Assembly (NCBI RefSeq): GCF_019430945.1
Contig: NZ_JAHYCB010000001.1
Span: 310,001 to 374,000, forward strand
Length of the DNA stretch: 64,000 nucleotides
Direction: 5' to 3'
From: Neorhizobium populisoli
Lineage (GTDB): Bacteria > Pseudomonadota > Alphaproteobacteria > Rhizobiales > Rhizobiaceae
Shown: positions 55,554-64,000 of the stretch, piece by piece
Position numbering within the stretch: the first letter of the stretch is position 1
Layout: every line of letters begins with the position of its first letter
Position numbers and translations under genes: made by a program
Notes under the pieces: generated by a model
What the model saw: only the letters and a program-made list of their open reading frames with translations
What the model was told of the DNA's origin: nothing
Database searches by the model: none

Positions 55554-56275
55554 GCGTCACCCTTGGGCGTATCTGTCTTTTTGGTAGCGCGCTTGCGGGC
55601 GAGCGACTTTTTGGCAGCCTCCAGAACCTCGTCAGAGGTAACTGTGGGCTTGGCAACTCGTGTGCGCTTCGGCTTTTCGGTTACAACCACGGGCTCGGCA
55701 ACAGTTTCTGCTACGGGCTTTACCTTGGCGGTCGTCTTGCGGACGGCCTTCGGCTTCGCTGCCGGTTCGGCAGTTACTGCCGCAGCAGGTGCTGCCGGGG
55801 CGGATTGAGCGGGCGCAGCGGCTACTGGTGCGGCTGCCGTGTTCACAGCCGCCGGGGATGGGAAGTTTGCCGGGATTTCCGGCGCAGGATTGACGGTTTC
55901 GGTGCCCTCAACCGCCTGCTGCGCTTCGATATCGGTCGGGCTCAATTCCGGCGTGGCAGCCGGCGTCGGCATCTGCGTCGCCTTCTGCAGATCGGCACGG
56001 ATGTCCTGACCCATCTGGCGAAGCGGATTGATCGCATCGCGTAGCGCATTGGTGGGGTTCAGGCTTTGGGCATCGGAAATCGTCTTGCGGACGTCATCCA
56101 ACTCCGATTCGCGTAATGCCTCATCGAATTGCGTGCGGAATTCGCCGGCCATCTTGCGCAGATTGGCCGTCATTTTGCCGAACGCCCTGAGCATGGGCGG
56201 AAGGTCCTTCGGTCCAACGACCACGATCAGGACGATGGCAATGACCAGCAGTTCGGTCCAGCCGATATCAAACAT
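55550..56275 (-). CDS. tatB: Twin-arginine translocase subunit TatB
   Basis: A 241-residue protein. The N-terminal helix M-F-D-I-G-W-T-E-L-L-V-I is followed by G-P-K-D-L-P and an amphipathic helix, as in TatB. The rest is an Ala/Pro/Lys-rich tail of about 140 residues, long but common in rhizobia. It forms the substrate receptor with TatC. Overlaps tatC by four bases. Confidence 0.96.
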   Translation of the reverse strand: MFDIGWTELLVIAIVLIVVVGPKDLPPMLRAFGKMTANLRKMAGEFRTQFDEALRESELDDVRKTISDAQSLNPTNALRDAINPLRQMGQDIRADLQKATQMPTPAATPELSPTDIEAQQAVEGTETVNPAPEIPANFPSPAAVNTAAAPVAAAPAQSAPAAPAAAVTAEPAAKPKAVRKTTAKVKPVAETVAEPVVVTEKPKRTRVAKPTVTSDEVLEAAKKSLARKRATKKTDTPKGDA

Positions 56276-56309
56276 GCAATGAAGCTCCTGAAACCCTGAG
56301 GCCGGTCAA

Positions 56310-56546
56310 TTACGACCGGCTGGTTTCCTTGACCTCATCAGCCTTGTGATCGACGGTCTTTGCGGTCGTCGTCGCGCCGCTCGCCGGGGCGTTGGCCTCG
56401 GTTGCGTCGTCGTCGCTCATGCCCTTCTTGAAGCTCTTGATGCCCTTGGCGAAATCGCCCATCAGCTCCGGAATCTTGCCACGTCCGAAGAGAACGAGCA
56501 CGATGACCAGAACGATCAGCCAATGCCACACACTAAAAGAACCCAT
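56310..56546 (-). CDS. tatA: Twin-arginine translocase subunit TatA
   Basis: A 78-residue protein with the TatA N-terminal helix ([15 protein letters not shown]), the hinge F-G-R-G-K-I-P and the amphipathic helix with [11 protein letters not shown]. It polymerises to form the Tat pore. It starts the tatABC operon, 34 nt ahead of tatB. Confidence 0.97.
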   Translation of the reverse strand: MGSFSVWHWLIVLVIVLVLFGRGKIPELMGDFAKGIKSFKKGMSDDDATEANAPASGATTTAKTVDHKADEVKETSRS

Positions 56547-56586
56547 ATTCCAACTCCATTAGAACCCGTCTATCGATGTAAGCTGT

Positions 56587-57684
56587 TTATGATGCTTTTT
56601 CAAACACCAAAATATCCTCAGCACTTACCCGCATGAAGACGTCGTTAATCCCGGCCGGGAGGCTGCCGGCAGGAATTCTCGCCCGGACCGTTTCATGATG
56701 ACCGGGCACTTCGAGCAGAAGCAGATCGGCCGCTCCGAGAAAACGTCGGGAAACGACTCGTGCCGCCACCCTGCCCTCATGCACATCCACGCCTAGATCC
56801 GTCAGTCTGACAGCAATCGAAACGTCCTGGCCTTCCGCAATGCCGCTTGCGGGCACGTTGCCGATCGGCGTCTGCACTTTGCCATTTGCTACTGCACCGC
56901 AAAACTGGTTGATTTCCGAGAAAAACCCCGCGGCGAAAAGGGTTTTCGGCTTGCGGTAGAGCTCTTCCGGCGTGCCGATCTGCACCAGCCTACCGTCCTG
57001 CAGCAAAGCGATCCGATCGGCCATGCGCATAGCTTCCTCGGCATCATGGGTCACGACGATCGCCGTTGCGCGGCTGTCTTTCAGGATGTCGAGCGTATCG
57101 GCCCGCACCTTGTCTTTTAATCTTGAATCGAGGCCGGAAAAGGGCTCGTCCATCAGAAGCACGCCGGGACGCGGCGCCAGCGCACGGGCCAGTGCGACAC
57201 GCTGCTGCTCGCCACCGGAAAGCGCATGCGGGTATTTTTCCGCATGGTGCGACAAGCCGACGCGGGCAAGCGCCTCAGAGGCTTCCGCCTGTGCTGCCCT
57301 GGCGGAAAGGCCGGTCAGCCCGAAGCGGACATTGTCCAGCACGGTCATATGCGGGAAGAGCGCAAAATCCTGGAACATAAGCCCGACGCCACGCTTTTCG
57401 GGCGGCAGGAAAATGTCGGAACCGGAGACCTCCCGGCCGTCAATGACGATGCGGCCGTGGCTCTGGGCTTCGAGCCCAGCAGCAATCCGCAAGAGTGTCG
57501 TCTTGCCGGAGCCGGAAGGGCCGAGCAGGCAAAGCACTTCGCCGGGTTCCGCGGTCAGGTAAACGTCATGCAGGGTCTGCTTGCCGTGATAGGCATGGCG
57601 GATGCCTTCGAATGCCAGACGGGATGCGGGGACAGGCGTCGCCCTGCCGTCTTCAAGTTCCGCCGATCGGAGCGCCTGCGCCAT
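56587..57684 (-). CDS. ABC transporter ATP-binding protein (FbpC/PotA-like), no permease nearby
   Basis: A 365-residue ATPase with Walker A G-P-S-G-S-G-K-T, Q-loop M-F-Q-D-F-A-L-F, signature L-S-G-G-E-Q-Q-R and Walker B L-L-M-D-E-P. A C-terminal TOBE-like domain of about 120 residues follows, as in iron(III) or polyamine importers of the CUT1/FbpC type. No permease or binding-protein gene is adjacent. It sits between tatA (40 nt) and scpB (51 nt) on the same strand, interrupting the usual scpB-tatA order. Substrate unknown. Confidence 0.9.
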   Translation of the reverse strand: MAQALRSAELEDGRATPVPASRLAFEGIRHAYHGKQTLHDVYLTAEPGEVLCLLGPSGSGKTTLLRIAAGLEAQSHGRIVIDGREVSGSDIFLPPEKRGVGLMFQDFALFPHMTVLDNVRFGLTGLSARAAQAEASEALARVGLSHHAEKYPHALSGGEQQRVALARALAPRPGVLLMDEPFSGLDSRLKDKVRADTLDILKDSRATAIVVTHDAEEAMRMADRIALLQDGRLVQIGTPEELYRKPKTLFAAGFFSEINQFCGAVANGKVQTPIGNVPASGIAEGQDVSIAVRLTDLGVDVHEGRVAARVVSRRFLGAADLLLLEVPGHHETVRARIPAGSLPAGINDVFMRVSAEDILVFEKAS

Positions 57685-57735
57685 TCACCACCCGGTTCCG
57701 TTCCATCTGTGATGGAAGCTTCAGGAAAGATGAAG

Positions 57736-58470
57736 CTATTCGTCAGCTTCACCGCCGGGTGTCAAGAGACCGAGTTCTTCGAGATCGAGCTGGGTGATCG
57801 GGTCTTCGTCCTCGGCAAGGTCGTCGGCGCTATGCGGCGCGGGGATTGCAAAGCCAGGCGGAATGCGGCCGGAGAGAAGTCCGGCTCCCTTCAATTCTTC
57901 GAGACCAGGCAGATCGCGGAGCTCTTCGAGGCCGAAATGGTCGAGGAAATCCACCGTCGTGCCCAAGGTAACCGGCCGGCCGGGCGTGCGGCGGCGACCG
58001 CGAAAACGTACCCAGCCTGCCTCCATCAGCACATCGAGCGTGCCTCTGGATGTCGTCACGCCGCGGATCTCCTCGATCTCGGCACGCGTCACCGGCTGGT
58101 GGTAGGCGATGATGGCCAGAACCTCGAGCGCGGCACGCGACAGCTTCTTCGCCTCGTTGTCGTCCTTGCGGATAACGAAGGAAAGATCGGCGGCGGTACG
58201 GAAGGCCCAGCGGTCGGCGGTGCGGATCAGGTTGACGCCGCGCGGCGCATAGGCTTCTGCGAGGCGCTGCATGATCGCCGCGACATCCGTGCCGCGTGGC
58301 AGCCGATCGGCGAGAAAGGCTTCGGAAACCGGTTCTGCGGAGGCAAAGACAAGGGCTTCGGCGATGCGTTCCGCTTCGCCGGCGCTGAACTGCGGCTCCT
58401 CACCCCCCTCTTCCACTGCATCGTCAACGACAGCGGACGGCAGCAGGTCATCGTTTTCGCCAAGCGTCAT
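57736..58470 (-). CDS. scpB: Segregation and condensation protein B
   Basis: A 244-residue protein with two winged helices (A-E-A-L-V-F-A-S-A-E-P-V-S and L-A-I-I-A-Y-H-Q-P-V-T-R-A-E-I-E-E-I-R-G-V). ScpB dimers bind ScpA in the SMC condensin complex. The ATG overlaps the scpA stop by four bases. An acidic tail follows the second domain. Confidence 0.95.
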   Translation of the reverse strand: MTLGENDDLLPSAVVDDAVEEGGEEPQFSAGEAERIAEALVFASAEPVSEAFLADRLPRGTDVAAIMQRLAEAYAPRGVNLIRTADRWAFRTAADLSFVIRKDDNEAKKLSRAALEVLAIIAYHQPVTRAEIEEIRGVTTSRGTLDVLMEAGWVRFRGRRRTPGRPVTLGTTVDFLDHFGLEELRDLPGLEELKGAGLLSGRIPPGFAIPAPHSADDLAEDEDPITQLDLEELGLLTPGGEADE

Positions 58471-59333
58471 TCGGCGCCTCCAGTCCCGGTTTGTGGCGCG
58501 GTCAGCGGGCGCCCCGGCCCCTTACGCAGGAAGATCGGCTGGAAGGCGCCGTCCTGGCGGATTTCGAGCTTGCCTTCCCGCACCAGTTCCAGCGAGGCGG
58601 CGAAGGCGCTTGCGGTTGCCGTTATCCGGTCTTCCGGCGGCAGATAAGGCAGGAGGTAGGTCTGCAGGGCCGTCCAGTCGGCGATTTCGCCCAGCATGCG
58701 GGTCAGGAGCTCGCGGGCGTCGACCAGCGACCAGACCTTGCGCCGCTCGATCGTCACCTGGGTGATGGCACTGCGCTGGCGCAGGTTGGCATAAGCCGAC
58801 AGGAGATCGTAAAGCGACGCGTCGTAAGCCGACTGGACGCGCTGAGGGATATGTTCCGGCGCACCACGGGCGAAGATATCGCGGCCGAGCCGATTGCGGT
58901 TGACGAGACGGCTTGCGGCATCGCGCATGGCTTCGAGACGCTTGAGGCGGAAGGCAAGCGTTGCCGCCAGTTCCTCGCCGCTCGGGCCGTCTTCACCCTT
59001 TATCTGCTGCGGGATGAGCAGCTTGGATTTGAGATAAGCAAGCCAGGCCGCCATGACCAGATAATCGGCAGCAAGCTCGATGCGCACCCGGCGGGCGCTG
59101 TCCACGAATTGCAGATATTGCTCGGCGAGCGCCAGAACCGAAATGCGGGCGAGGTCGACCTTCTGATTGCGGGCGAGATGCAGGAGAAGGTCGAGCGGTC
59201 CTTCGAACCCGCCGACATCGATGACCAGGGCCGGCTCGTCGGTCGCCCGCTCGGGCGTTACGTCCTGCCACAACTTTTCCAAAGGGATAGGCTTGTCACC
59301 TGGAATGGCATTCGGCGGTGTCGTATTGGCCAT
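58467..59333 (-). CDS. scpA: Segregation and condensation protein A (kleisin)
   Basis: A 288-residue kleisin bridging SMC heads. The N-terminal F-E-G-P-L-D-L-L-L-H-L-A signature (about 43-54), V-D-L-A-R-I-S and L-V-M-A-A-W-L-A-Y-L-K-S-K-L-L segments are all present, with a C-terminal winged helix. The ATG at 59333 follows GGGGA. A GTG at 59360, overlapping the nagZ stop, is less likely. Coupled to scpB. Confidence 0.95.
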   Translation of the reverse strand: MANTTPPNAIPGDKPIPLEKLWQDVTPERATDEPALVIDVGGFEGPLDLLLHLARNQKVDLARISVLALAEQYLQFVDSARRVRIELAADYLVMAAWLAYLKSKLLIPQQIKGEDGPSGEELAATLAFRLKRLEAMRDAASRLVNRNRLGRDIFARGAPEHIPQRVQSAYDASLYDLLSAYANLRQRSAITQVTIERRKVWSLVDARELLTRMLGEIADWTALQTYLLPYLPPEDRITATASAFAASLELVREGKLEIRQDGAFQPIFLRKGPGRPLTAPQTGTGGAE

Positions 59334-59359
59334 TCCAGTCCCCGTCTGCCCACGCGCCA

Positions 59360-60376
59360 CTAGGAGGTGGCGAGCAGGCCGTGAAATTCATTTCGGATCG
59401 CTGCCTCGTCGGCGCCGTCTCCGGGTCCGAAGGCTGCTTCCACCGCCCGTGTGCGTCTCAGCGCATCGCCGGCAAGCGGGATTGCTTCCTTCACCACTGC
59501 CTTCATTTCGTCCATCAGGCCATTGCAATGCAAGACGATATCGCAACCGCCCCCAACAATCCGCGCCGCGCGCTCGCCGATCGTGCCTTTCAGCGCGTTC
59601 ATCGAGGTATCATCGGAGACCAGAAGGCCGTCGAAACCGATATGGCCGCGGATGATCTCGTCGATCACCTTGCTCGAAATGGTCGCGGGATCGTTTTTGT
59701 CGATTGCGGTGAAGACGATATGCGCACTCATCGCCATCAACTCGTCGTTCATCGCCACGAAGGGCACGAAGTCATGCGCTTCGAGTTCGGCGCGCGAGGC
59801 AGTGACGACCGGCAGCTCGTGATGGCTGTCGGCCATGCCGCGGCCGTGGCCCGGCATATGCTTCATGATCGGCAGCATGCCGCCGGCTTTCAAGCCTTCT
59901 GCCGCGGCCTTACCCATTTCGGAAACCGCTTTCGGATCGAACCCATAGGCGCGATCGCCGATAACGTTGCTGGCGCCTTCAATGGGCACGTCGAGCACTG
60001 GCAGGCAATCGACATTGATACCGAATTTCATAAGGTCGAAAGCATGCAGCCGTGACATCAACCAGGCGGCGCGCAGGCCCTTCTCGCGATCCTGCCGGTA
60101 AAGCTCGCCGAGCACCGCGGCCGAAGGATATTTCTCCAGCATCGGCGGGCGGATACGTTGCACCCTGCCACCTTCCTGGTCGATCAGAACCGGTGCATCC
60201 GGCCGCCCGATGCTGTCGCGCATGGCCGCGACGAGATCGGTGATCTGCTGTGGCTCGACGCAGTTGCGGGCGAACAGGATGAAGCCCCAGGGGCGCTCGT
60301 CCCGGTAAAGCGCGATTTCGTCGGCGGTGAGGGTCGGGCCGCTGGAGCCCAGGATCATGGCTTTTGATTCGGTCAT
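59360..60376 (-). CDS. nagZ: Beta-N-acetylhexosaminidase
   Basis: A 338-residue family GH3 glycosidase that removes GlcNAc from anhydromuropeptides during cell-wall recycling. K-H-M-P-G-H-G-R-G (172-180) contains the catalytic-loop histidine, and S-D-D-T-S-M (254-259) the nucleophile Asp. No signal peptide, so it acts in the cytosol. It lies between the terminator of the SPOR gene and scpA. Confidence 0.96.
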   Translation of the reverse strand: MTESKAMILGSSGPTLTADEIALYRDERPWGFILFARNCVEPQQITDLVAAMRDSIGRPDAPVLIDQEGGRVQRIRPPMLEKYPSAAVLGELYRQDREKGLRAAWLMSRLHAFDLMKFGINVDCLPVLDVPIEGASNVIGDRAYGFDPKAVSEMGKAAAEGLKAGGMLPIMKHMPGHGRGMADSHHELPVVTASRAELEAHDFVPFVAMNDELMAMSAHIVFTAIDKNDPATISSKVIDEIIRGHIGFDGLLVSDDTSMNALKGTIGERAARIVGGGCDIVLHCNGLMDEMKAVVKEAIPLAGDALRRTRAVEAAFGPGDGADEAAIRNEFHGLLATS

Positions 60377-60424
60377 GGAACGATCTTATCCGATGCTATC
60401 GGCAACCAAAAATGGGAGCTGAAC

Positions 60425-60451
60425 GAAAAACGGGGCGCCCAGCGCCCCGTT
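60425..60451 (-). terminator. Rho-independent terminator after the SPOR gene
   Basis: ACGGGGCG (60430-60437) pairs with CGCCCCGT (60443-60450) over a five-base loop. A-run on the plus strand gives Us on the minus strand. Confidence 0.8.
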
Positions 60452-60470
60452 GATCTGAAAACGTGAAGCC

Positions 60471-63400
60471 TTATTTCGCGACAAGGCAGCTGCCACCGGC
60501 CGAGCGATATTTCTCGCAGAGCGCAACGGCATTGTCCTTGCTGCCAGCCGGGATGCGGACGCGGTAGAACGTGCCCTTACCGGCGACTTCGGCAGCCTTG
60601 ATATCGACGCCACGGCCACCAATGACAGTGCCGAACTTCGACGACAGGCTCTGGTACGACTTCTGCGCTTCGGCCTGCGAGGGCAGCGACGCGATCTGGA
60701 TCACATAACCACCATCGGCGCCGAGCGAAGCGACCTGTGTCGGAGCGGCGGCCGTCGGGGCACGTACGGCGCCCTGATCGGTCACGGCAGCGACCACGTT
60801 GACCGGCTGTTCGGCCGGACGGCTGGCCGGAACCGGAGCCCTGGCGGACGCTGCTGCCGGAGCGGCAGGCTGCGAAGCCGGCATCACGGCGGCCGTCGGA
60901 GCGGCAACCGGTGCAGGAGCAGCAGCCACCGGAGCCGGAGCGACCGGCTTTGCGGCGACAGGCTGGGCCGGAATGGCGGCGGGTGTTATGGGTGCCGAGA
61001 CCGGAACGATGCCTGCAGCGCCATTGGCTGGAGCAGACTGGCTGCGTGCCGGAACCGCGGCCACTTCGACCGGCTTGGCGCCGGCAGCCGGAACCTTTGC
61101 AGTCTCGGGAGCGGCAAGAGCCGGTGCAGGCATTTCCTGCTCGACCAACTTGCCATCTGCACGCACGATCATCGTCTTGACCTTGCGCGGCATGACCGCG
61201 ACCGGCTGCTGATCGCCCGTATTGGCGGCGACAGAGTGGCCCTGGTTCGGCAACAGGCGCGGATCCTGCGTCTGGCCTACATCCGTCGGATCAATATCGT
61301 TTTCGCCTTCCAGCGGCAGCGTATCCGGCATCAGCGTCTTCTGGACGACATCGACCGGCTGCTCGTTGGTGGAGATCAACTGACGCTGCTTCGGATCCGG
61401 CGAAGAGACGCCGGCGACACGGTCGTAGACCGCCTTGTCCTGGTTCGGCACGGTCTTGCCGCCCGGATTTTCCGGTGCAACCTTGATCGGGTCAGTATCG
61501 GCGACGATGATGACCGGTTCGCCGCTCGAAACGCCGGGGACGCCCTTGCCCAGAAGCGCATAGGCACCCGCGCCACCGAAGATCACCACGCCTGCGATGA
61601 CCAGCGGCGCGACCCAGCTGCGAACCGAGCGGCGGGCACTTTCCACCGTCGCGACATAGTCGGAGTCCGAATATTGCAGCTCTTCGTGTTCGACGGGTGC
61701 AAGCGGAGCAGAGAGGCTGCGGCGGAAGTCTTCTTCCAGCGCACGCTCGAAGGCATCCAGCTCGGCATAGTTCGCCTGCGGAGCGGCGGCATAGGGATTG
61801 CGGTCGCTGCCTGGACGATGAGAGGTGGCTGCGATATCGAAATCCGGCTTGCGGGCAGCAGGTGCCGCGGGCTCCTGCTTGTTGGCGGAAGCCAGAAGCG
61901 TCGCCAGTTCCGCATCGATGTCGAGATCGTAGTCGGGACGATAGGCGACCGGCTCATCCGGCTCTTCGACCGGCAGTTCCGGAACGTCGAGTTCGGCGAT
62001 CGCCTCGACCTGATCCTCGGATTCGGAGATCTGGGCCGGATCGAACGGGAGTTCGGAAGCAGACGCCTCTTCCTCCACTTCCGGCTCGAATACGGGAGCG
62101 ACAACCGGTGCGGCAGCGGCAGCCACGACCGGAGCGACAAAGGCCTCGATCTTCGGCGCTGCAGCCTGAACAGGAGCTGCGACGGCAACCAGGGCGGCAG
62201 CCCTGACGGGTTCCCTCACAGTCTCTTCGATGACGATATCGGCCAGATCGAGCTCGAGATCATCGAGCGCCAATTCGAATTCGTCATCCGCGAACGGATC
62301 TTTTTCTTCCGCAACGGCCGGCGCCTCAACAGACGGAGCGGCAACAGGCGTCTTGGCAAGTACCGGCTCGACCGGTGCTTCAACAACCAGATCGGCTTCG
62401 ACAGCGGGCGCGACCTTGACTAGGACGGGGGCCGCGACCGAGGCCGGTTCCACTTCGGCAGCCTTGGTTTCCGACTTCGCAACAGAAGCCGGCAGCGAAT
62501 AACGCTGCACGTCGTGGATCAGCTCATCAAGCGCCGACAATTGCTCTCTGACGCCGGCGGCGACAGGAACAGGCTTTGCAGGAACAACCGGCGCCGAGGC
62601 GGACTCGACCGGTGCCTCGGACCTGGCGACTTCCACCGAGGGGAACAGCGCAGGAGCAGCCGGCTTGGTGAACGTCCAAGCTTCATCAACCGACTGAGCC
62701 GGCTTTTCGGTCGGCATGTCCGCGAGCACGGGCAGATCGAACTTCGGCTCGGGCACAGCCGTTGCCGGAACCGCGGTCTGCGGGGCCGAATCGGCAGTTT
62801 CGCGGGCGATATTAAAATTGGCGAGCGGCATGCGGAAGCCGGGCACGTAACCCTTGGCCTTCGCGTCCTGCTTCACATCGGGCTCTGCAACAGGAAAGAA
62901 CGCCGGCGCGAGATTCACCTCCGGCTCCGGAGCGGCAAAAATCACCGATTCTGCCGGAGACGGCTCTTCGGCACCGAACGAATTTTCGAGTTCAGCGGCG
63001 AGATCGAATTCTTCTGCAGCCGGCTGCGGATGTGCAGTAGCGGCTGGAATGACGGAAACCGGGCCTGCGACGGGCACATCTGGCAGATCGAAGACCGGCT
63101 CGAAACGAACAGTTTCTTCAGGCTGCCAGGCGGCTGGCGCGGCTTCAACGACGTCCTGCGCGTTATCGACAGAGAAGGCGCTATCGGCTTCTTCATAGGC
63201 CGGAGCGTCGAAACGAGCATCGTACGCCGCCTGCTCGAAAGCCGGAGCAATCTCTTCTTGCGCGTCGAAACGATTTTCGTCGGGAGCGAAACGCGGCTCC
63301 GGCTGTTCGAAAGATGGCTCGAACAGTGCCGGCGGCTCAAGCGCACGGCGCGGAGCTTCGTCCAAAGCAATATCGTTGGCCGGATCGAGACGCGGCGCAT

Positions 63401-63596
63401 CATATTGCTCGAACTCGCGAAGCAACTCGTCTTCCAGATTGAACGCAGGTTCGCGCCGCGGCAGCGGCGCTGCAGCGGGTCTGGCAACCGGTCGGTCTTC
63501 GTAACCTACGATTCGGGCCAGTTCTGCCAGCGGGTCATCGTCTGCAAAGAAATCCGGCAAATCATTCCGGCTACGCGCAAGGTTGTTATCGGCCAT
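60471..63596 (-). CDS. Giant SPOR domain membrane protein
   Basis: About 1041 residues. The first 650 are acidic and of low complexity (Ala/Pro/Glu/Val), predicted disordered and cytoplasmic. One membrane helix follows at about 660-685 (V-A-P-L-V-I-A-G-V-V-I-F-G-G-A). A further Pro/Ala-rich periplasmic linker leads to a C-terminal SPOR domain (G-G-Y-V-I-Q-I-A-S-L-P-S-Q-A-E-A). SPOR domains bind denuded glycan at the division septum. The long cytoplasmic part is unusual compared with FtsN and DedD. Start ATG at 63596 (M-A-D-N-N); it lies between argS and nagZ, as in other rhizobia. Confidence 0.9.
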   Translation of the reverse strand: MADNNLARSRNDLPDFFADDDPLAELARIVGYEDRPVARPAAAPLPRREPAFNLEDELLREFEQYDAPRLDPANDIALDEAPRRALEPPALFEPSFEQPEPRFAPDENRFDAQEEIAPAFEQAAYDARFDAPAYEEADSAFSVDNAQDVVEAAPAAWQPEETVRFEPVFDLPDVPVAGPVSVIPAATAHPQPAAEEFDLAAELENSFGAEEPSPAESVIFAAPEPEVNLAPAFFPVAEPDVKQDAKAKGYVPGFRMPLANFNIARETADSAPQTAVPATAVPEPKFDLPVLADMPTEKPAQSVDEAWTFTKPAAPALFPSVEVARSEAPVESASAPVVPAKPVPVAAGVREQLSALDELIHDVQRYSLPASVAKSETKAAEVEPASVAAPVLVKVAPAVEADLVVEAPVEPVLAKTPVAAPSVEAPAVAEEKDPFADDEFELALDDLELDLADIVIEETVREPVRAAALVAVAAPVQAAAPKIEAFVAPVVAAAAAPVVAPVFEPEVEEEASASELPFDPAQISESEDQVEAIAELDVPELPVEEPDEPVAYRPDYDLDIDAELATLLASANKQEPAAPAARKPDFDIAATSHRPGSDRNPYAAAPQANYAELDAFERALEEDFRRSLSAPLAPVEHEELQYSDSDYVATVESARRSVRSWVAPLVIAGVVIFGGAGAYALLGKGVPGVSSGEPVIIVADTDPIKVAPENPGGKTVPNQDKAVYDRVAGVSSPDPKQRQLISTNEQPVDVVQKTLMPDTLPLEGENDIDPTDVGQTQDPRLLPNQGHSVAANTGDQQPVAVMPRKVKTMIVRADGKLVEQEMPAPALAAPETAKVPAAGAKPVEVAAVPARSQSAPANGAAGIVPVSAPITPAAIPAQPVAAKPVAPAPVAAAPAPVAAPTAAVMPASQPAAPAAASARAPVPASRPAEQPVNVVAAVTDQGAVRAPTAAAPTQVASLGADGGYVIQIASLPSQAEAQKSYQSLSSKFGTVIGGRGVDIKAAEVAGKGTFYRVRIPAGSKDNAVALCEKYRSAGGSCLVAK

Positions 63597-63662
63597 TACC
63601 TCGTCCACTCACCTACACTACAACGCATATGCCAGTGCAATGTGGGGAAATGAGGGCGATAC

Positions 63663-64000
63663 TTACCGCATTTCTTCCGGTGCAGCAGTGCCTGTGATCG
63701 TCAGTCCGGACTTCAAAACAGAGGCAACAGCACGCACCAGCCCAAGCCTGGCGATGGTCAATTCTCGGTCGTTATCCTTAACAAACCGTAATTCGGGAGT
63801 TTTTCTGCCCTTATCGTAATGAGCGTGGAAAAATCTTGCCAGATCGTAGAGGTAAAAAGCAAGCCGGTGGGGCTCCTGCGCCTGGGCGGCAGCCTCAATA
63901 ATCCGGGGATATTCGGCCAATTTAGCGACAAGCTGCATTTCGTTCGGGTCGCTGATCCGCGCAATGCCTGCTGTGAGGTCGAGCGAATCAGTGTCCAGAT
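63663..64000 (-). CDS. argS: Arginyl-tRNA synthetase, C-terminal part (gene continues past the right edge)
   Basis: About 112 residues of the C-terminus are visible. They contain the anticodon-binding DALR domain: [20 protein letters not shown] and the end A-P-E-E-M-R. The frame is open to the window edge ([10 protein letters not shown] just before). It is followed by the SPOR gene after 66 nt, the usual rhizobial order. The catalytic domain is not in this window. Confidence 0.95.
   Translation of the reverse strand, partial: LDTDSLDLTAGIARISDPNEMQLVAKLAEYPRIIEAAAQAQEPHRLAFYLYDLARFFHAHYDKGRKTPELRFVKDNDRELTIARLGLVRAVASVLKSGLTITGTAAPEEMR

Noticed and set aside
62000..63500. Possible tandem DNA repeat in the SPOR gene
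   Set aside because: The Ala/Pro/Glu-rich text is low complexity, but I see no fixed-length unit repeated at the DNA level.

Overview
This is a chromosomal window from an alphaproteobacterium of the Rhizobiaceae (Rhizobium/Neorhizobium/Agrobacterium-like). The evidence is the high-GC housekeeping genes, the conserved argS-SPOR-nagZ-scpAB-tatABC-serS-surE-pcm-M23 order, DUF982 and several DUF1127 genes, an NADP isocitrate dehydrogenase of 404 residues, and a small RNA with three CCUCC loops typical of the rhizobial alpha-r14 family. No prophage, insertion sequence or CRISPR array is visible.

Layout. 1-6.1 kb (minus): the N-terminal part of a hexapeptide acyltransferase gene, recJ, a tiny membrane protein, hom, alaC and a lipoprotein. 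6.2-12.4 kb (plus): phaC-sfsA, a membrane acyltransferase, map-radC and an orphan membrane protein. 12.5-21.4 kb (minus): a gntR-led peptide ABC transport operon with a cytosolic-type gamma-glutamyltransferase and a DUF1028 protein. 21.6-24.1 kb (plus): sthA and an AT-richer FkbM methyltransferase gene. 24.2-30.2 kb: rpsD, a DUF982 gene, a HerA-like ATPase, two LysE/RhtB exporters around a GFA protein, a HigA antitoxin without partner, a GNAT gene and a DUF1127-like gene. 30.2-34.6 kb (minus): murI-trmJ, a FUSC pump and a periplasmic protein. 34.8-40.1 kb: icd, GNAT, GST, small secreted proteins and an Na+/H+ antiporter. 40.3-43.7 kb (minus): an ABC-F ATPase, tig and tRNA-Leu(UAG). 43.7-45.2 kb: RNA-rich intergenic land with the alpha-r14-like sRNA, two small DUF1127 genes and a second structured RNA candidate. 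45.2-49.9 kb: trmFO, a membrane-anchored protein, homologues of the complex I assembly factors NDUFAF6 and NDUFAF3, yajC and a DUF815 ATPase. 49.9-64 kb (minus): an NlpD-like LytM lipoprotein, pcm, surE, serS, tatCBA, an ABC ATPase, scpBA, nagZ, a giant SPOR protein and the C-terminus of argS.

Gene teamwork. The 12.5-21.4 kb block looks like a complete import-and-hydrolyse pathway for gamma-glutamyl peptides under its own GntR repressor. The right end combines chromosome condensation (scpAB), envelope growth (SPOR, NagZ, LytM factor) and Tat export. The most noteworthy signals are the alpha-r14 sRNA beside DUF1127 genes, a 12-bp motif (TTGCACTGCACA) found identically in three intergenic regions, a seryl-tRNA synthetase with an in-frame insertion of about 49 codons inside a stretch of foreign-looking codon use, and adjacent NDUFAF3/NDUFAF6 homologues. 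Start codons were moved from the longest open frame whenever a Shine-Dalgarno (SD) site or the family length argued for it.
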